Below are positions 1 to 8,545 of a stretch of 64,000 nucleotides of DNA, in pieces (positions within the stretch are counted from its first letter, which is position 1; every line of letters starts with the position of its first letter). Made by a program: the position numbers and the translations under genes. Under the pieces are notes generated by a model. That model had not been told where the DNA came from. It did not search any database and saw only the letters and a program-made list of their open reading frames with translations. The stretch comes from Ensifer oleiphilus (GTDB lineage: Bacteria > Pseudomonadota > Alphaproteobacteria > Rhizobiales > Rhizobiaceae), in assembly GCF_013371465.1 (NCBI RefSeq), contig NZ_JABWDU010000008.1:1-64000 (forward strand), given 5' to 3'.

Positions 1-414
1 GGCCAGTCGAATGCCTTGTCGGTCACGCTGCAAAACGGCGAGATCTGGTTCGAGGATCGGCCGATCGGCCTGCGCGCGCCGACCGAGCCCGATGGCCCGG
101 CCACCCTCTACTTCCGCCCGCACGACATCGAGCTGATCGACGGCTGCGGCGGCTGTCTCGCCGGTCTCGTCACCGCCAGCCGCCGTGTCGCCGGCACCCG
201 CCATCTCGAACTCGACCTCGGCCGCAACCACCCGCATGCCGAAATCGAGCTGCCGCCAGAACGCACCACGACACAGGACCGCGCAAGGGTCGCGTTCCGA
301 CCGACAAAGTGGAAACTGTTCAGGGACGGCAAGGCCCACGCCGAGGTCGCCGCCAAGGATTTAGAAGCGGAATCGCAGGCTCAAGCCTTCGAACTGGCAC
401 GCACCGGAACCTGA
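1..414 (+). CDS. cysA: Sulfate/thiosulfate-type ABC transporter ATP-binding protein, C-terminal part (5' end outside window)
   Basis: The frame is open from the first base, so only the last ~137 residues are present. They hold no Walker or signature motif. What remains is the C-terminal regulatory (TOBE-like) part of a CysA-type ATPase, with the hallmark FRPHDIEL near residue 37 and a C-terminal segment VAFRPTKWKLF. In the family this domain follows the nucleotide-binding domain and contacts the permease pair in the inner membrane. The assignment to sulfate/thiosulfate import comes from these short motifs; another CysA/PotA-family ATPase is possible. No partner genes lie downstream, so the rest of the transporter should be to the left. 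Confidence 0.72.
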   Translation, partial: GQSNALSVTLQNGEIWFEDRPIGLRAPTEPDGPATLYFRPHDIELIDGCGGCLAGLVTASRRVAGTRHLELDLGRNHPHAEIELPPERTTTQDRARVAFRPTKWKLFRDGKAHAEVAAKDLEAESQAQAFELARTGT

Positions 415-506
415 CGACCTTTCGACCGCCCAGTCCACCCAATTCCCGTTTCTGCCGAGATGCGCTACAGCGTCATATGCGGTGAGAAAAGCGGGAGACC
501 AGGCGC

Positions 507-1871
507 ATGTCCGTCATTGACGATCTGAAACAGGCACTCGGCGATGCCGTGCTGACGGGCACAGAGATCGGCGAGCGTTATCGCAGCGACGCCAGCCTCA
601 CCGGCCGCGCCCTGCCCAAGGCCGTCATTCGCCCCGCGAATACGGACGAGGTCTCAACCGTGCTTCGCATCTGCGACGCCCATGGACAGGCGGTCGTGGT
701 CCAAGGCGGCCTGACCGGCCTTGCCGGCGGCGCCAACCCGAATGATGACGCCATTTCCCTCTCGCTCGAGCGTCTCGTGGGTATCGAGGAAATCGATCCA
801 CTTTCCGCCACCATGACCGTCCTTGCCGGCACGCCGCTCGAAGTCGCGCAGCACGCGGCGGACGACGCCGGGTTCCTGCTGCCGATCGATCTCGGTGCGC
901 GCGGCTCCTGCCAGATCGGCGGCAATCTCGCCACCAATGCCGGCGGCATCCGCGTGATCGCGCACGGCGTCACCCGCGACAACGTGCTCGGGGTCGAGGC
1001 CGTGCTTGCCGACGGTACGATCCTCTCGTCACTCAGCAAGATGATCAAGAACAACACCGGCTACGACCTGCGCCAGTATTTCATCGGCTCGGAAGGCACG
1101 CTCGGCGTCATCACCCGCGCCGTCCTGCGATTGAAGCCGCGACCGGCAGGCCGCCTGACCGCGCTTTGTGCGCTCGACAGTTATGATCAGGTCGTCGCTT
1201 TCCTGGCGCGGGCGCAAAGGGGACTGCCCGGCCTCTCCGCCTTCGAGGCCATGTGGGAAAGCTACTTTCGCTTCAATTGCGAGGCGGAGGGACAGCAATT
1301 TTTCGAGAAGCCTCCCGCCTTTGCTGTCATCGTCGAACAGGATGTCCAGGGTCACGACGAAGAAGGCGAGGATTTCGAGAATTTTCTCGGCGCCGCCCTT
1401 GAGGACGATGTCATCGACAATGCGCTCATCGCCCAGTCGGAGAAGGAGAGCCGGCTGTTCTGGCAGGTGCGCGAGGGACATGCGATGGACCGCCTGCTGC
1501 CGGGACTGATCAATCTCGATGTCAGCCTGCCCATCGGCGAAATCGGCCGTTTCGCGGCGGAATGCGGCACGGCGCTCGCCGCTCGCTTTCCGCAGGCGCA
1601 CATCTCCTTCTTCGGTCATGTCGCCGACAGCAACCTGCACATCGCCTTTTCAACGACCGGCAGCGACGAACACACGCAGCATGCGGTCGATGGCATCGTC
1701 TACGACATCGTCCGTCGTTATCGCGGCTCGATCTCCGCCGAACATGGTATCGGCACGCTGAAGCGGGAGTTCCTTGGCCACTCGCGCAGTGCTGCTGAAC
1801 TCGAGGTAATGCGCCGGATCAAGAACGCGCTCGACCCGAAAGGCATCCTCAACCCCGGCAAGGTGATTTGA
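507..1871 (+). CDS. FAD-binding 2-hydroxyacid dehydrogenase (GlcD / D-2-hydroxyglutarate dehydrogenase-like)
   Basis: A 454-residue flavoprotein of normal length for the family. The N-terminal half is a PCMH-type FAD-binding domain (about residues 35-215), with the glycine-rich stretch QIGGNLATNAGG followed by GVTRDNVLGVEAVLADG. The C-terminal half is the FAD-oxidase domain with GHVADSNLHI and SAEHGIGTLKREFL, where the histidines and glutamate bind metal and substrate carboxylate. Members oxidise D-2-hydroxyacids (lactate, glycolate, 2-hydroxyglutarate) and pass electrons to a quinone or ETF. There is no adjacent iron-sulfur subunit (GlcF-like) and no cytochrome domain, so a single-subunit dehydrogenase is likely. 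The substrate cannot be read from sequence. It stands alone and ends 16 bases from the convergent toxin gene. Confidence 0.82.
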   Translation: MSVIDDLKQALGDAVLTGTEIGERYRSDASLTGRALPKAVIRPANTDEVSTVLRICDAHGQAVVVQGGLTGLAGGANPNDDAISLSLERLVGIEEIDPLSATMTVLAGTPLEVAQHAADDAGFLLPIDLGARGSCQIGGNLATNAGGIRVIAHGVTRDNVLGVEAVLADGTILSSLSKMIKNNTGYDLRQYFIGSEGTLGVITRAVLRLKPRPAGRLTALCALDSYDQVVAFLARAQRGLPGLSAFEAMWESYFRFNCEAEGQQFFEKPPAFAVIVEQDVQGHDEEGEDFENFLGAALEDDVIDNALIAQSEKESRLFWQVREGHAMDRLLPGLINLDVSLPIGEIGRFAAECGTALAARFPQAHISFFGHVADSNLHIAFSTTGSDEHTQHAVDGIVYDIVRRYRGSISAEHGIGTLKREFLGHSRSAAELEVMRRIKNALDPKGILNPGKVI

Positions 1872-1887
1872 AACGGGCTTGCCTGCA

Positions 1888-2394
1888 TCACAGCCACGAA
1901 GCAGGGGTCTTCGGCAAGCGATTTTCCGGATCGACTACCGTCAGCTCCGCCCCGCCGGCATTCCACCGCCAGAGTGCGACGCAGCTACCACCCGGAGACA
2001 TGAAGGAGGGGTAGATCAGGCCATCGAAGCCGCGTGCGGCCAGATCCGCCTGTAGGCGATGCGTCGCAGGCACGACGCCGCGATCGAGCGCGTCGCGCCA
2101 TTCCTCACGATGAATAGCCTCGGTCACGCCGAGATCGGCGAGCACATCCGCCGCCATCGTGTCCGCAAGCCGCGCATGCCGGAGTTCCAGCTGAGCGATG
2201 AGCGCCGGATGCTGGACAAAGCCCTGGTTATATTCCGCCCAGGCGGTCGACAGTTCGCGCGCTGCATAGATCGTCGGCAGCCCGACCGGGTTCCAGCGGC
2301 CACCGAAGAGCGCCGCACCATCGCCCGAAAGCGGCGCATGCGCCCAGCGCGGCACATAGGCACGCCAGAGGCGCACCGGCTCCTCCGTCGACAT
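1888..2394 (-). CDS. RES-domain toxin of a type II toxin-antitoxin pair
   Basis: A 168-residue RES-family protein. Visible landmarks are the N-terminal RLWRAYVP, GGRWNPVG near residue 33 and YAARELSTAWAEY near residue 43, followed by a late GGSCVALW. RES toxins adopt an ADP-ribosyltransferase-like fold and degrade NAD+ (MbcT and Res families), which stops growth unless the antitoxin binds. The start codon overlaps the stop of the upstream antitoxin gene by one base (TGATG), so translation is coupled. The length matches the family. Toxin activity is inferred from family and pairing and is not shown here. Confidence 0.82.
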   Translation of the reverse strand: MSTEEPVRLWRAYVPRWAHAPLSGDGAALFGGRWNPVGLPTIYAARELSTAWAEYNQGFVQHPALIAQLELRHARLADTMAADVLADLGVTEAIHREEWRDALDRGVVPATHRLQADLAARGFDGLIYPSFMSPGGSCVALWRWNAGGAELTVVDPENRLPKTPASWL

Positions 2395-2783
2395 CAGGCG
2401 TAGACACCCGACCGAACGGCTTCGAGATAGACGAGAACCTTGTCGGCCTTGCCTTCTCCCACAAGATCATAGGCGGTCTTGCCCGCCCATCCCGGGATTG
2501 GCTGGTGCTTGAACCAGATGACCGCCCGGCTCTCGTCACCGGACATTTCCGCAGCCATCGCCAGGATTCGCACGACATTGCTGAGCGCTGAATCGACCTT
2601 GCGGGCGCTCGACTTCGCCGTCAGCGTGTTTCGCGCGACGCCGATCAGCTTCGCCAATTCGGCAAGTGTTACGCCAAGACGGTCCGCGACCAGCCGCGCT
2701 GACAGAAAGGACGACTGGCTTTCGCCGAAATGCGAGGCAGAGATGTTGAAACCGACCGCTGACATGGCACAATCCAAACTCAT
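2394..2783 (-). CDS. Xre/MbcA/ParS-family antitoxin (DUF2384-type)
   Basis: A 129-residue protein. Its N-terminal half reads as a helix-turn-helix (LADRLGV-type region with LAELAKLIGVARNTL) and its C-terminal part as the MbcA/ParS toxin-binding domain (IWFKHQPIPGWAGKTAYDLV). The IPGW..KTA..L pattern is typical of antitoxins that partner RES toxins, which lies immediately downstream. I chose ATG at 2783; an in-frame GTG at 2792 would add three residues, but it falls inside the palindrome described at 2786-2802. The protein is expected to neutralise the toxin and repress its own promoter. Confidence 0.82.
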   Translation of the reverse strand: MSLDCAMSAVGFNISASHFGESQSSFLSARLVADRLGVTLAELAKLIGVARNTLTAKSSARKVDSALSNVVRILAMAAEMSGDESRAVIWFKHQPIPGWAGKTAYDLVGEGKADKVLVYLEAVRSGVYA

Positions 2784-2785
2784 TC

Positions 2786-2802
2786 TGATCACTACAGGAT
2801 CA
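2786..2802 (-). promoter_or_regulatory. Palindromic operator candidate for the RES/Xre operon
   Basis: On the minus strand the sequence is TGATC-CTGTAGT-GATCA, a perfect 5-bp inverted repeat with a 7-base centre. It abuts the proposed -10 hexamer and ends just before the antitoxin ATG, the usual place for an autorepression site of an Xre-type antitoxin. The palindrome is seen in the sequence; its role is inferred. Confidence 0.5.
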
Positions 2803-2830
2803 AAATAGGCTCAAAACCCGCCCAAATCAA
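2802..2830 (-). promoter_or_regulatory. Putative sigma-70-type promoter of the RES/Xre operon
   Basis: The minus strand shows TTGATT (2830-2825), a 17-base spacer and TATTTT (2807-2802). The -35 box overlaps the stop codon of the upstream enoyl-CoA hydratase gene. It lies 19 bases before the antitoxin ATG, giving the toxin-antitoxin pair its own promoter in a very short gap between two co-oriented genes. Confidence 0.45.
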
Positions 2831-3621
2831 GGAAGAGACGGTTGTCGCCAGGAGGGGTCGCGCCGCTCGAAGAAGGCGGCAACGCCTTCGCGCGCCTCTG
2901 CGCTTTCCCAGCACTCGGCAAGCTGCTCGATCGTGGCGGCAATGGTCGCCTCGGTGATCGGCTGCCCAAGCGATCGGGCAAGCCGCTTCGCCCGTCCCGT
3001 CGCGGCGGGCGCCGTCTGAAGGTAGGGCTCGATTTCCGCTTCGATGGTTGCATCCAGCGCAACGGGCGCGGCGATCGACGTCACCAGCCCCGCCTCCCTT
3101 GCCTCTTCGGCGCCGAACAGGCGCGCGGACATGAACAAAGGCCGCGCCCTGCCCTCGCCGATGCGGGCAACAACATAGGGGCTGATGGTCGCTGGAATGA
3201 GGCCCAGCCGGGTTTCCGTCAGGCCGAAGCGCGCATCGGCAGACGCGATGACGGCATCGCAGACGCTCATGAGGCCGACGCCGCCGCCGAAGGCATTGCC
3301 ATGCACACGCGCGATGACCGGCTTGGCGATCTCGTTCAATGCCTTGAACATCAGCGCCAGCCGCGTTGCCTCGGCGATACGGGTCGGCCGATCCGCCTCG
3401 AACTGCTCGCGCATCCAGCCGAGATCGCCGCCCGCGCAGAAACTGCGTCCCTCGGCATCGAGAACGACGACGCGCACGGCTTTATCGACAGACAGGCGCT
3501 CTGCCGCCGCAGTCAATTCGCCGATCATGATTGCGGAAAGCGCATTGTGCTTCTGCGGCTGTGCCAGCGTCAGTCGGGCGACGCCTTTCGCATCGACGGC
3601 GTACCGGATCGTCTCGAACAT
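2827..3621 (-). CDS. liuC: Enoyl-CoA hydratase/isomerase family protein, probable methylglutaconyl-CoA hydratase of leucine degradation
   Basis: A 264-residue crotonase-fold protein. The oxyanion-hole signature GRSFCAGGDLGWM lies near residue 58, and VHGNAFGGGVGLMSVCDAVIA near residue 107, typical of the superfamily. In leucine catabolism this step hydrates 3-methylglutaconyl-CoA to HMG-CoA. That assignment comes from position: the gene is the last of the ivd-mcc-mvaB operon. The frame stays open far upstream, but ATG 3621 is the natural start because it overlaps the TGA of the HMG-CoA lyase gene (TGATG). A general short-chain enoyl-CoA hydratase is the alternative. Confidence 0.82.
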   Translation of the reverse strand: MFETIRYAVDAKGVARLTLAQPQKHNALSAIMIGELTAAAERLSVDKAVRVVVLDAEGRSFCAGGDLGWMREQFEADRPTRIAEATRLALMFKALNEIAKPVIARVHGNAFGGGVGLMSVCDAVIASADARFGLTETRLGLIPATISPYVVARIGEGRARPLFMSARLFGAEEAREAGLVTSIAAPVALDATIEAEIEPYLQTAPAATGRAKRLARSLGQPITEATIAATIEQLAECWESAEAREGVAAFFERRDPSWRQPSLP

Positions 3622-4490
3622 CAGCCAGTACTCCTCAGCGATTTCGCGAATGCAGCAGCCTCTTCTAGCCGCGTCGCATCCAGCCCCGTCGAAAACCCAC
3701 GGTCGGTGACAAAGGCGTTGACCGCAAGCGTATCCACATTGCCTGCCGCACCCGGCGCGTAGGGGCAGCCACCGAGGCCGCCGGCGGAGGCGTCGAAGAC
3801 GCGCAAGCCACGCTCGAGCGCGATGCCGATATTGTCGAGTGCCCGTCCGGATGTGTCGTGAAAATGGCCCGCCAGTTGCCCGGCCGACACGTCCGCCAGA
3901 ACCCTTACAAGCATCGCGTCGACCGCATCCGGTGTGCCGCGTCCGATCGTATCGCCGAGACTGATCTCGTAACACCCCATCGCCATCAAGGCGTCGGCGA
4001 CTTGAGCAACACTCTCCGGGGCAATCGCGCCTTCGTAGGGGCACTCGACAACACAGCTGACATAGCCTCGCAGCGGCACCGCATTGGCGCGGCAGGCTTC
4101 GGCGACCGGACGAAACCGTTCGATGCTTTCAGCAATCGAGCAATTGATGTTCTTTTGCGAAAACGTCTCCGATGCCGAGGCGAAGATCGCCATCTCGTCG
4201 GCCTTCGCCGCAAGGGCCGCCTCGAAGCCCTGCATGTTCGGTGTCAGTACGGTGTAGCGCGTGCCCGTCCGGCGCCGGATTCCGGCCATGACAGCAGCGG
4301 CGTCCGCCATCTGCGGCACCCATTTTGGGCTGACGAAGCTCGTCACCTCGATGCGCTGATAGCCGCAGTCCGACAGGAGATCGACAAGGCGGATCTTGTC
4401 GGTCGTATCGACAAGCCGCTTTTCGTTCTGGAGCCCGTCGCGCGGCGCCATTTCGACAAGCGTCACATGCTCGGGCGCCGATGCGCTCAT
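3621..4490 (-). CDS. mvaB: Hydroxymethylglutaryl-CoA lyase
   Basis: A 289-residue TIM-barrel lyase that splits HMG-CoA into acetyl-CoA and acetoacetate, the last dedicated step of leucine degradation. The N-terminus has EMAPRDGLQNE (active-site arginine-aspartate). The metal-binding HFHDTSGRALDN lies near residue 209 and the family signature GGLGGCPYAPGA, with its catalytic cysteine, near residue 239. It overlaps the biotin carboxylase subunit gene by 4 bases upstream and the hydratase gene downstream, so it is translationally coupled on both sides. Confidence 0.93.
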   Translation of the reverse strand: MSASAPEHVTLVEMAPRDGLQNEKRLVDTTDKIRLVDLLSDCGYQRIEVTSFVSPKWVPQMADAAAVMAGIRRRTGTRYTVLTPNMQGFEAALAAKADEMAIFASASETFSQKNINCSIAESIERFRPVAEACRANAVPLRGYVSCVVECPYEGAIAPESVAQVADALMAMGCYEISLGDTIGRGTPDAVDAMLVRVLADVSAGQLAGHFHDTSGRALDNIGIALERGLRVFDASAGGLGGCPYAPGAAGNVDTLAVNAFVTDRGFSTGLDATRLEEAAAFAKSLRSTG

Positions 4491-6481
4491 TCGCCGCTCT
4501 CCGGCTTCAGCGCGACGAGGATCGCCCCGGCGCTGACTTGCTCGCCGGACGAGATCAGCACACTCTCGATGATGCCGTCGCGCGACGCCGCCAACGTCAA
4601 CTCCATCTTCATCGCCTCCATCACCACCAGCGGCTGGCCTTTCGCCACCGTGTCGCCGACGCGGACATGGATGAGTTTGACGATGCCAGGCATCGGAGCC
4701 GCAACCTCATCCGCGGCCGCTTCACCCGCATGCGCTGCGGCGAGTGGATCGGGAAGCCGAATGGCGAAGGTTTTTCCGCCGACGAAGAGCGTGATGGTCT
4801 CCCCTTCGCGCAGAAAGCGGAAAACGCGTTGCTCGCCTGCGATCTCCACCCGGGCGCCATCATCGAACCGATCAAGCACCAGCACGGGAAATGTGTTTTC
4901 GCCGGCCCGTACCGCAAACTGATCGCGCCCGCGAGCAGCAAGCGTAACGATCGATCGCCCGCCGGCATGTTCCACGGCAACGCTTCTATGCGCATCCCCC
5001 CAGTTCTGCCAATGGCCGAGCGACGACCAGGGATCGTCGGATTTCATCGGTTGCAGCACGCCGGTGGCGACGACGGCGGCCAGCACCAGTATCTCGTCGC
5101 CCGGCACGGGGGGGATGGTCAGTTGGTCGATCGCCCGGTCGATAAGTCCGGTATCCGGCCGTCCGGCGCGAAACTCGGGCTCGGCCGCGAGCCGGGCGAG
5201 GAAATCGAGATTGGTGATGGTGCCGCCGATGCGGCAGGCCTTGAGCGCACTCTCCAGTCGTGCAAGTGCCGACGAGCGGCTCGGCCCATGCACGATCAGC
5301 TTGGCGATCAACGGATCGTAATAGGGAGCGATGACGTCGCCCTGCCGGACGCCCGCATCGATCCGCACGCCGTCGACGGGAAAATCGAGCGTGGCGAGCC
5401 GACCGGTCGCCGGCAGAAAACCGCGCGACGGGTCTTCGGCATAAATCCGCGCCTCGAACGCCCAGCCGTCGATGGCGATTTCGTTCTGTCGCTTGGGAAG
5501 GGCTTCGCCGACCGCTGCGCGCAGTTGCCATTCGACGAGGTCAATGCCGGTGATCGCCTCGGTGACCGGATGCTCCACCTGAAGCCGGGTGTTCATTTCC
5601 ATGAAATAGAACTGGTCCGGCCAGAGCCCGTTGGTGACATCGGCGATGAACTCCACCGTGCCGGCACCGACATAGCCGATGGCGCGGGCCGCCTTGACAG
5701 CGGCATCACCCATGGCGCGGCGAACCTCCGCCGTCATGCCGGGAGCCGGCGCCTCCTCGATCACCTTCTGATGGCGGCGCTGCAACGAGCAGTCGCGTTC
5801 GAATAGGTGCAGGATGTTGCCGTGGCGGTCACCGAACACCTGGACTTCGATATGACGCGGCCTGGTCAGATATTTCTCGATCAGCACCGCGCCGTCACCG
5901 AAGGCGGCCTCGGCTTCGCGGCGCGCAGCGTCAAGTGCGGCGGCAAACTCGTGCGGCTGCTCGACCTTGCGCATACCCTTGCCGCCGCCGCCGGCCCGCG
6001 CCTTGATCAGCACGGGGAACCCTATTTCAGCGGCCCGATCCGCCAGGAACGACGGCTCCTGTACGTCGCCGTGGTAGCCGGGAACGACGGGAACGCCGGC
6101 CTGCTCCATAAGCGCCTTGGCTGCATCCTTCAGTCCCATCGCGCGAATGGCCGCCGGCGAGGGACCGACGAATGTCATGCCGGCCGCTTCGATCGCCTCG
6201 GCAAAATTGGCGTTTTCCGACAAGAAGCCGTAGCCGGGGTGAATGGCATCGGCGCCGACGCTTCTCGCCGCGGCAATAATCCGCTCGATCGAGAGATAAC
6301 TTTCGGACGCCGTCGCCGGTCCGATGCGGATCGCCTCGTCGGCCAACGTCACATGCAGGGCATCGACATCGGCATCGGAGTAAACAGCGACGGTGCGGAC
6401 GCCCAGACGTCTGGCGGTGCGGATAACACGGCAGGCGATTTCACCGCGATTGGCAATCAGAAGCTTGGAAAACATCGGCAT
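4487..6481 (-). CDS. mccA: Methylcrotonyl-CoA carboxylase, biotin-containing alpha subunit
   Basis: A 664-residue protein with biotin carboxylase, linker and biotinyl domains in order. The N-terminus KLLIANRGEIACRVIRTA is the biotin carboxylase start. GGGGKGMR near residue 163 is the ATP-grasp loop, and EMNTRLQVEHPVTE near residue 293 is the carboxylase signature. The C-terminal EAMKMEL carries the biotinylated lysine about 35 residues from the end. It carboxylates biotin with bicarbonate and ATP; the beta subunit then transfers the carboxyl group to 3-methylcrotonyl-CoA. The partner gene lies upstream in the same operon, separated only by the RidA-like gene. Confidence 0.93.
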   Translation of the reverse strand: MPMFSKLLIANRGEIACRVIRTARRLGVRTVAVYSDADVDALHVTLADEAIRIGPATASESYLSIERIIAAARSVGADAIHPGYGFLSENANFAEAIEAAGMTFVGPSPAAIRAMGLKDAAKALMEQAGVPVVPGYHGDVQEPSFLADRAAEIGFPVLIKARAGGGGKGMRKVEQPHEFAAALDAARREAEAAFGDGAVLIEKYLTRPRHIEVQVFGDRHGNILHLFERDCSLQRRHQKVIEEAPAPGMTAEVRRAMGDAAVKAARAIGYVGAGTVEFIADVTNGLWPDQFYFMEMNTRLQVEHPVTEAITGIDLVEWQLRAAVGEALPKRQNEIAIDGWAFEARIYAEDPSRGFLPATGRLATLDFPVDGVRIDAGVRQGDVIAPYYDPLIAKLIVHGPSRSSALARLESALKACRIGGTITNLDFLARLAAEPEFRAGRPDTGLIDRAIDQLTIPPVPGDEILVLAAVVATGVLQPMKSDDPWSSLGHWQNWGDAHRSVAVEHAGGRSIVTLAARGRDQFAVRAGENTFPVLVLDRFDDGARVEIAGEQRVFRFLREGETITLFVGGKTFAIRLPDPLAAAHAGEAAADEVAAPMPGIVKLIHVRVGDTVAKGQPLVVMEAMKMELTLAASRDGIIESVLISSGEQVSAGAILVALKPESGE

Positions 6482-6491
6482 ATGGCCCGCC

Positions 6492-6875
6492 CTATTGCGC
6501 CGCTATCACTTCGACTTCGAGCAACCAGCCGGCATCGAAGATGCCGGCGATCACCACCGTCATCGCCGGCGCAAGCGGACCGAGATATTCGGCGCGGGCC
6601 GCACGGTTGGCCATGGTGTGGTTGCGGTCGGCGAGAAAGGCCGTCACCTTGACGATATCGTCCTTGCTCATGCCGGCGGCCTTCAATTGGGCATCGATGT
6701 TCAACCAGACCTGCCGAGCCTGCGCCTCGAAAGTATCGGGCAGTTCGTCGTCCGAATTGAGCGGCACCTGGCCGCTGACGAAAACCAGCCGCTCGAAGTT
6801 CTCGAGCTTTACGGCCTGCGAGTAGCCGCCGCGCGGTTGCGGCGCATTCTTGGCGTTGACGTTTTCGCGTTTCAT
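6492..6875 (-). CDS. RidA/YjgF/YER057c/UK114-family protein
   Basis: A 127-residue protein of family length. Landmarks are GGYSQAVK (N-terminal), LVFVSGQVPLN, the central IDAQLKAAGMSKDDIVKVTAFL and the late FDAGWLLEVEVIA. Classical RidA enzymes deaminate reactive enamines and imines and carry an arginine in a C-terminal P.R.-type motif. Here the corresponding region reads GIFDAGWLLEVE with no such arginine, so this is probably a paralogue of a different Rid subgroup. It sits 10 bases from mccA and 9 bases from mccB, inside the leucine operon, suggesting a role tied to this pathway. Confidence 0.85.
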   Translation of the reverse strand: MKRENVNAKNAPQPRGGYSQAVKLENFERLVFVSGQVPLNSDDELPDTFEAQARQVWLNIDAQLKAAGMSKDDIVKVTAFLADRNHTMANRAARAEYLGPLAPAMTVVIAGIFDAGWLLEVEVIAAQ

Positions 6876-6884
6876 CGCGATCTC

Positions 6885-8492
6885 CTACATTCTGAACAGG
6901 CCGAAACGCGTTTCTTCGATCGGCGCATTGAGCGCCGCCGATAGCGATAATGCCAGCACGTCGCGGCTCTTGCGCGGGTCGACGACACCGTCGTCCCAGA
7001 GCCGGGCCGAGGCATAGAGCGGATGGCTCTGGCGCTCGAAGAGGTCGAGGACCGGCTGCCGGAACCTGGCTTCCTCTTCCTCGTTCCAGGGCGTTCCCGC
7101 CCGCTTCAGCGCCTCGCCGCGCACGGTCGACAGGACGCCTGCCGCCTGCTCGCCGCCCATCACCGAGATCCGGCTGTTCGGCCAGGTCCAGAGGAATCGT
7201 GGCGAAAAGGCCCGACCGCACATGCCGTAGTTGCCCGCACCGAACGATCCGCCCACCAGCATGGTGATCTTCGGCACCTGCGCCGTCGCCACGGCGGTGA
7301 CCAGTTTGGCGCCGTGCTTGGCGATACCTTCGGTTTCATATTTGCGGCCGACCATGAAGCCGGTGATGTTTTGCAGGAACACCAGCGGGATCTTGCGCTG
7401 GGCGCAAAGCTCGACGAAATGGGCGCCCTTCAAAGCCGATTCCGAAAACAGCACGCCATTGTTGGCGATTATGCCGACGGGAACACCGTGGACATGGGCA
7501 AAACCGCAGACGAGCGTGTTGCCGTAACGCGCCTTGAACTCGTCGAAGCGCGAGCCGTCGACAAGGCGGGCAATGACTTCGCGGATATCGTAGGGCGTGC
7601 GCAGGTCCGCCGGCACGATGCCGGCAATCTCCTGCGGATCGTAGAGTGGCGGCTCCGGGCTCTGCAGTTCCACCGACGCCGGCTTGCGGCGATTGAGTGC
7701 CGCGACGGCGCGGCGGGCAAGCGCCAGCGCATGCGCGTCGTCGCGCGCCATATGGTCGGCGACACCGGAAAGGCGGGTGTGCACATCGGCGCCGCCAAGA
7801 TCCTCCGCCGAGACCACTTCGCCGGTCGCCGCGCGCACCAGTGGCGGCCCGGCCAGGAAGATCGTCCCCTGGCCTTCGACGATGATCGTTTCGTCCGACA
7901 TCGCCGGCACATAGGCGCCGCCGGCCGTACACGATCCCATCACAACCGCGATCTGAGGAATTCCGGCCGCCGACATGTTGGCCTGGTTATAGAAGATGCG
8001 GCCGAAATGCTCCCGGTCTGGAAAGACCTCGTCCTGGTTCGGCAGGTTGGCGCCGCCGGAATCCACCAGATAGATACACGGCAACTGGTTCTCGGCGGCG
8101 ATCTCCTGCGCCCGCAGATGCTTCTTGACCGTCATCGGATAGTAGGTCCCGCCTTTGACGGTCGGGTCGTTGCAGACGATCATGCATTCGCGGCCGGACA
8201 CCCGGCCGATGCCGGTGATCAGGCCCGCTGACGGCGCGTCGCCGTTGTACATGCCGTGAGCGGCGGTCGAGCCGATCTCGAGGAACGGCGTCGCCGGATC
8301 GATCAGCGAGGAGACCCGGTCGCGCGGCAGAAGCTTGCCGCGGCTGACGTGGCGCTCCCGCGCCGCGTCGCCGCCACCGCCCGCTGCCAGCTTGACGGCG
8401 TCTTCGACAGTACCAATCGCCTCCGCCATCGCCGCCTGATTGGCTCTGAACATGTCGGATGAGGGCGAGATGTGGGATTTCAGAACAGTCAT
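6885..8492 (-). CDS. mccB: Methylcrotonyl-CoA carboxylase, carboxyltransferase beta subunit
   Basis: A 535-residue carboxyltransferase. The N-terminal domain has [17 protein letters not shown] and the substrate-binding [16 protein letters not shown] near residue 187. The C-terminal domain has [20 protein letters not shown] near residue 413. These blocks are diagnostic for MCC/PCC beta subunits, and its place between ivd and mccA points to 3-methylcrotonyl-CoA rather than propionyl-CoA. It transfers the carboxyl group from biotin to give 3-methylglutaconyl-CoA. Confidence 0.93.
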   Translation of the reverse strand: MTVLKSHISPSSDMFRANQAAMAEAIGTVEDAVKLAAGGGGDAARERHVSRGKLLPRDRVSSLIDPATPFLEIGSTAAHGMYNGDAPSAGLITGIGRVSGRECMIVCNDPTVKGGTYYPMTVKKHLRAQEIAAENQLPCIYLVDSGGANLPNQDEVFPDREHFGRIFYNQANMSAAGIPQIAVVMGSCTAGGAYVPAMSDETIIVEGQGTIFLAGPPLVRAATGEVVSAEDLGGADVHTRLSGVADHMARDDAHALALARRAVAALNRRKPASVELQSPEPPLYDPQEIAGIVPADLRTPYDIREVIARLVDGSRFDEFKARYGNTLVCGFAHVHGVPVGIIANNGVLFSESALKGAHFVELCAQRKIPLVFLQNITGFMVGRKYETEGIAKHGAKLVTAVATAQVPKITMLVGGSFGAGNYGMCGRAFSPRFLWTWPNSRISVMGGEQAAGVLSTVRGEALKRAGTPWNEEEEARFRQPVLDLFERQSHPLYASARLWDDGVVDPRKSRDVLALSLSAALNAPIEETRFGLFRM

Positions 8493-8545
8493 GAAGTCCT
8501 CATTCGATCGACGATGATTGCGGTTGCGGCCACCCGTTCGGGCGT

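Noticed and set aside
4481-5806. Open frame antisense to mccA
   Set aside because: No domain, no credible start, and mccA has full motifs in the other direction.
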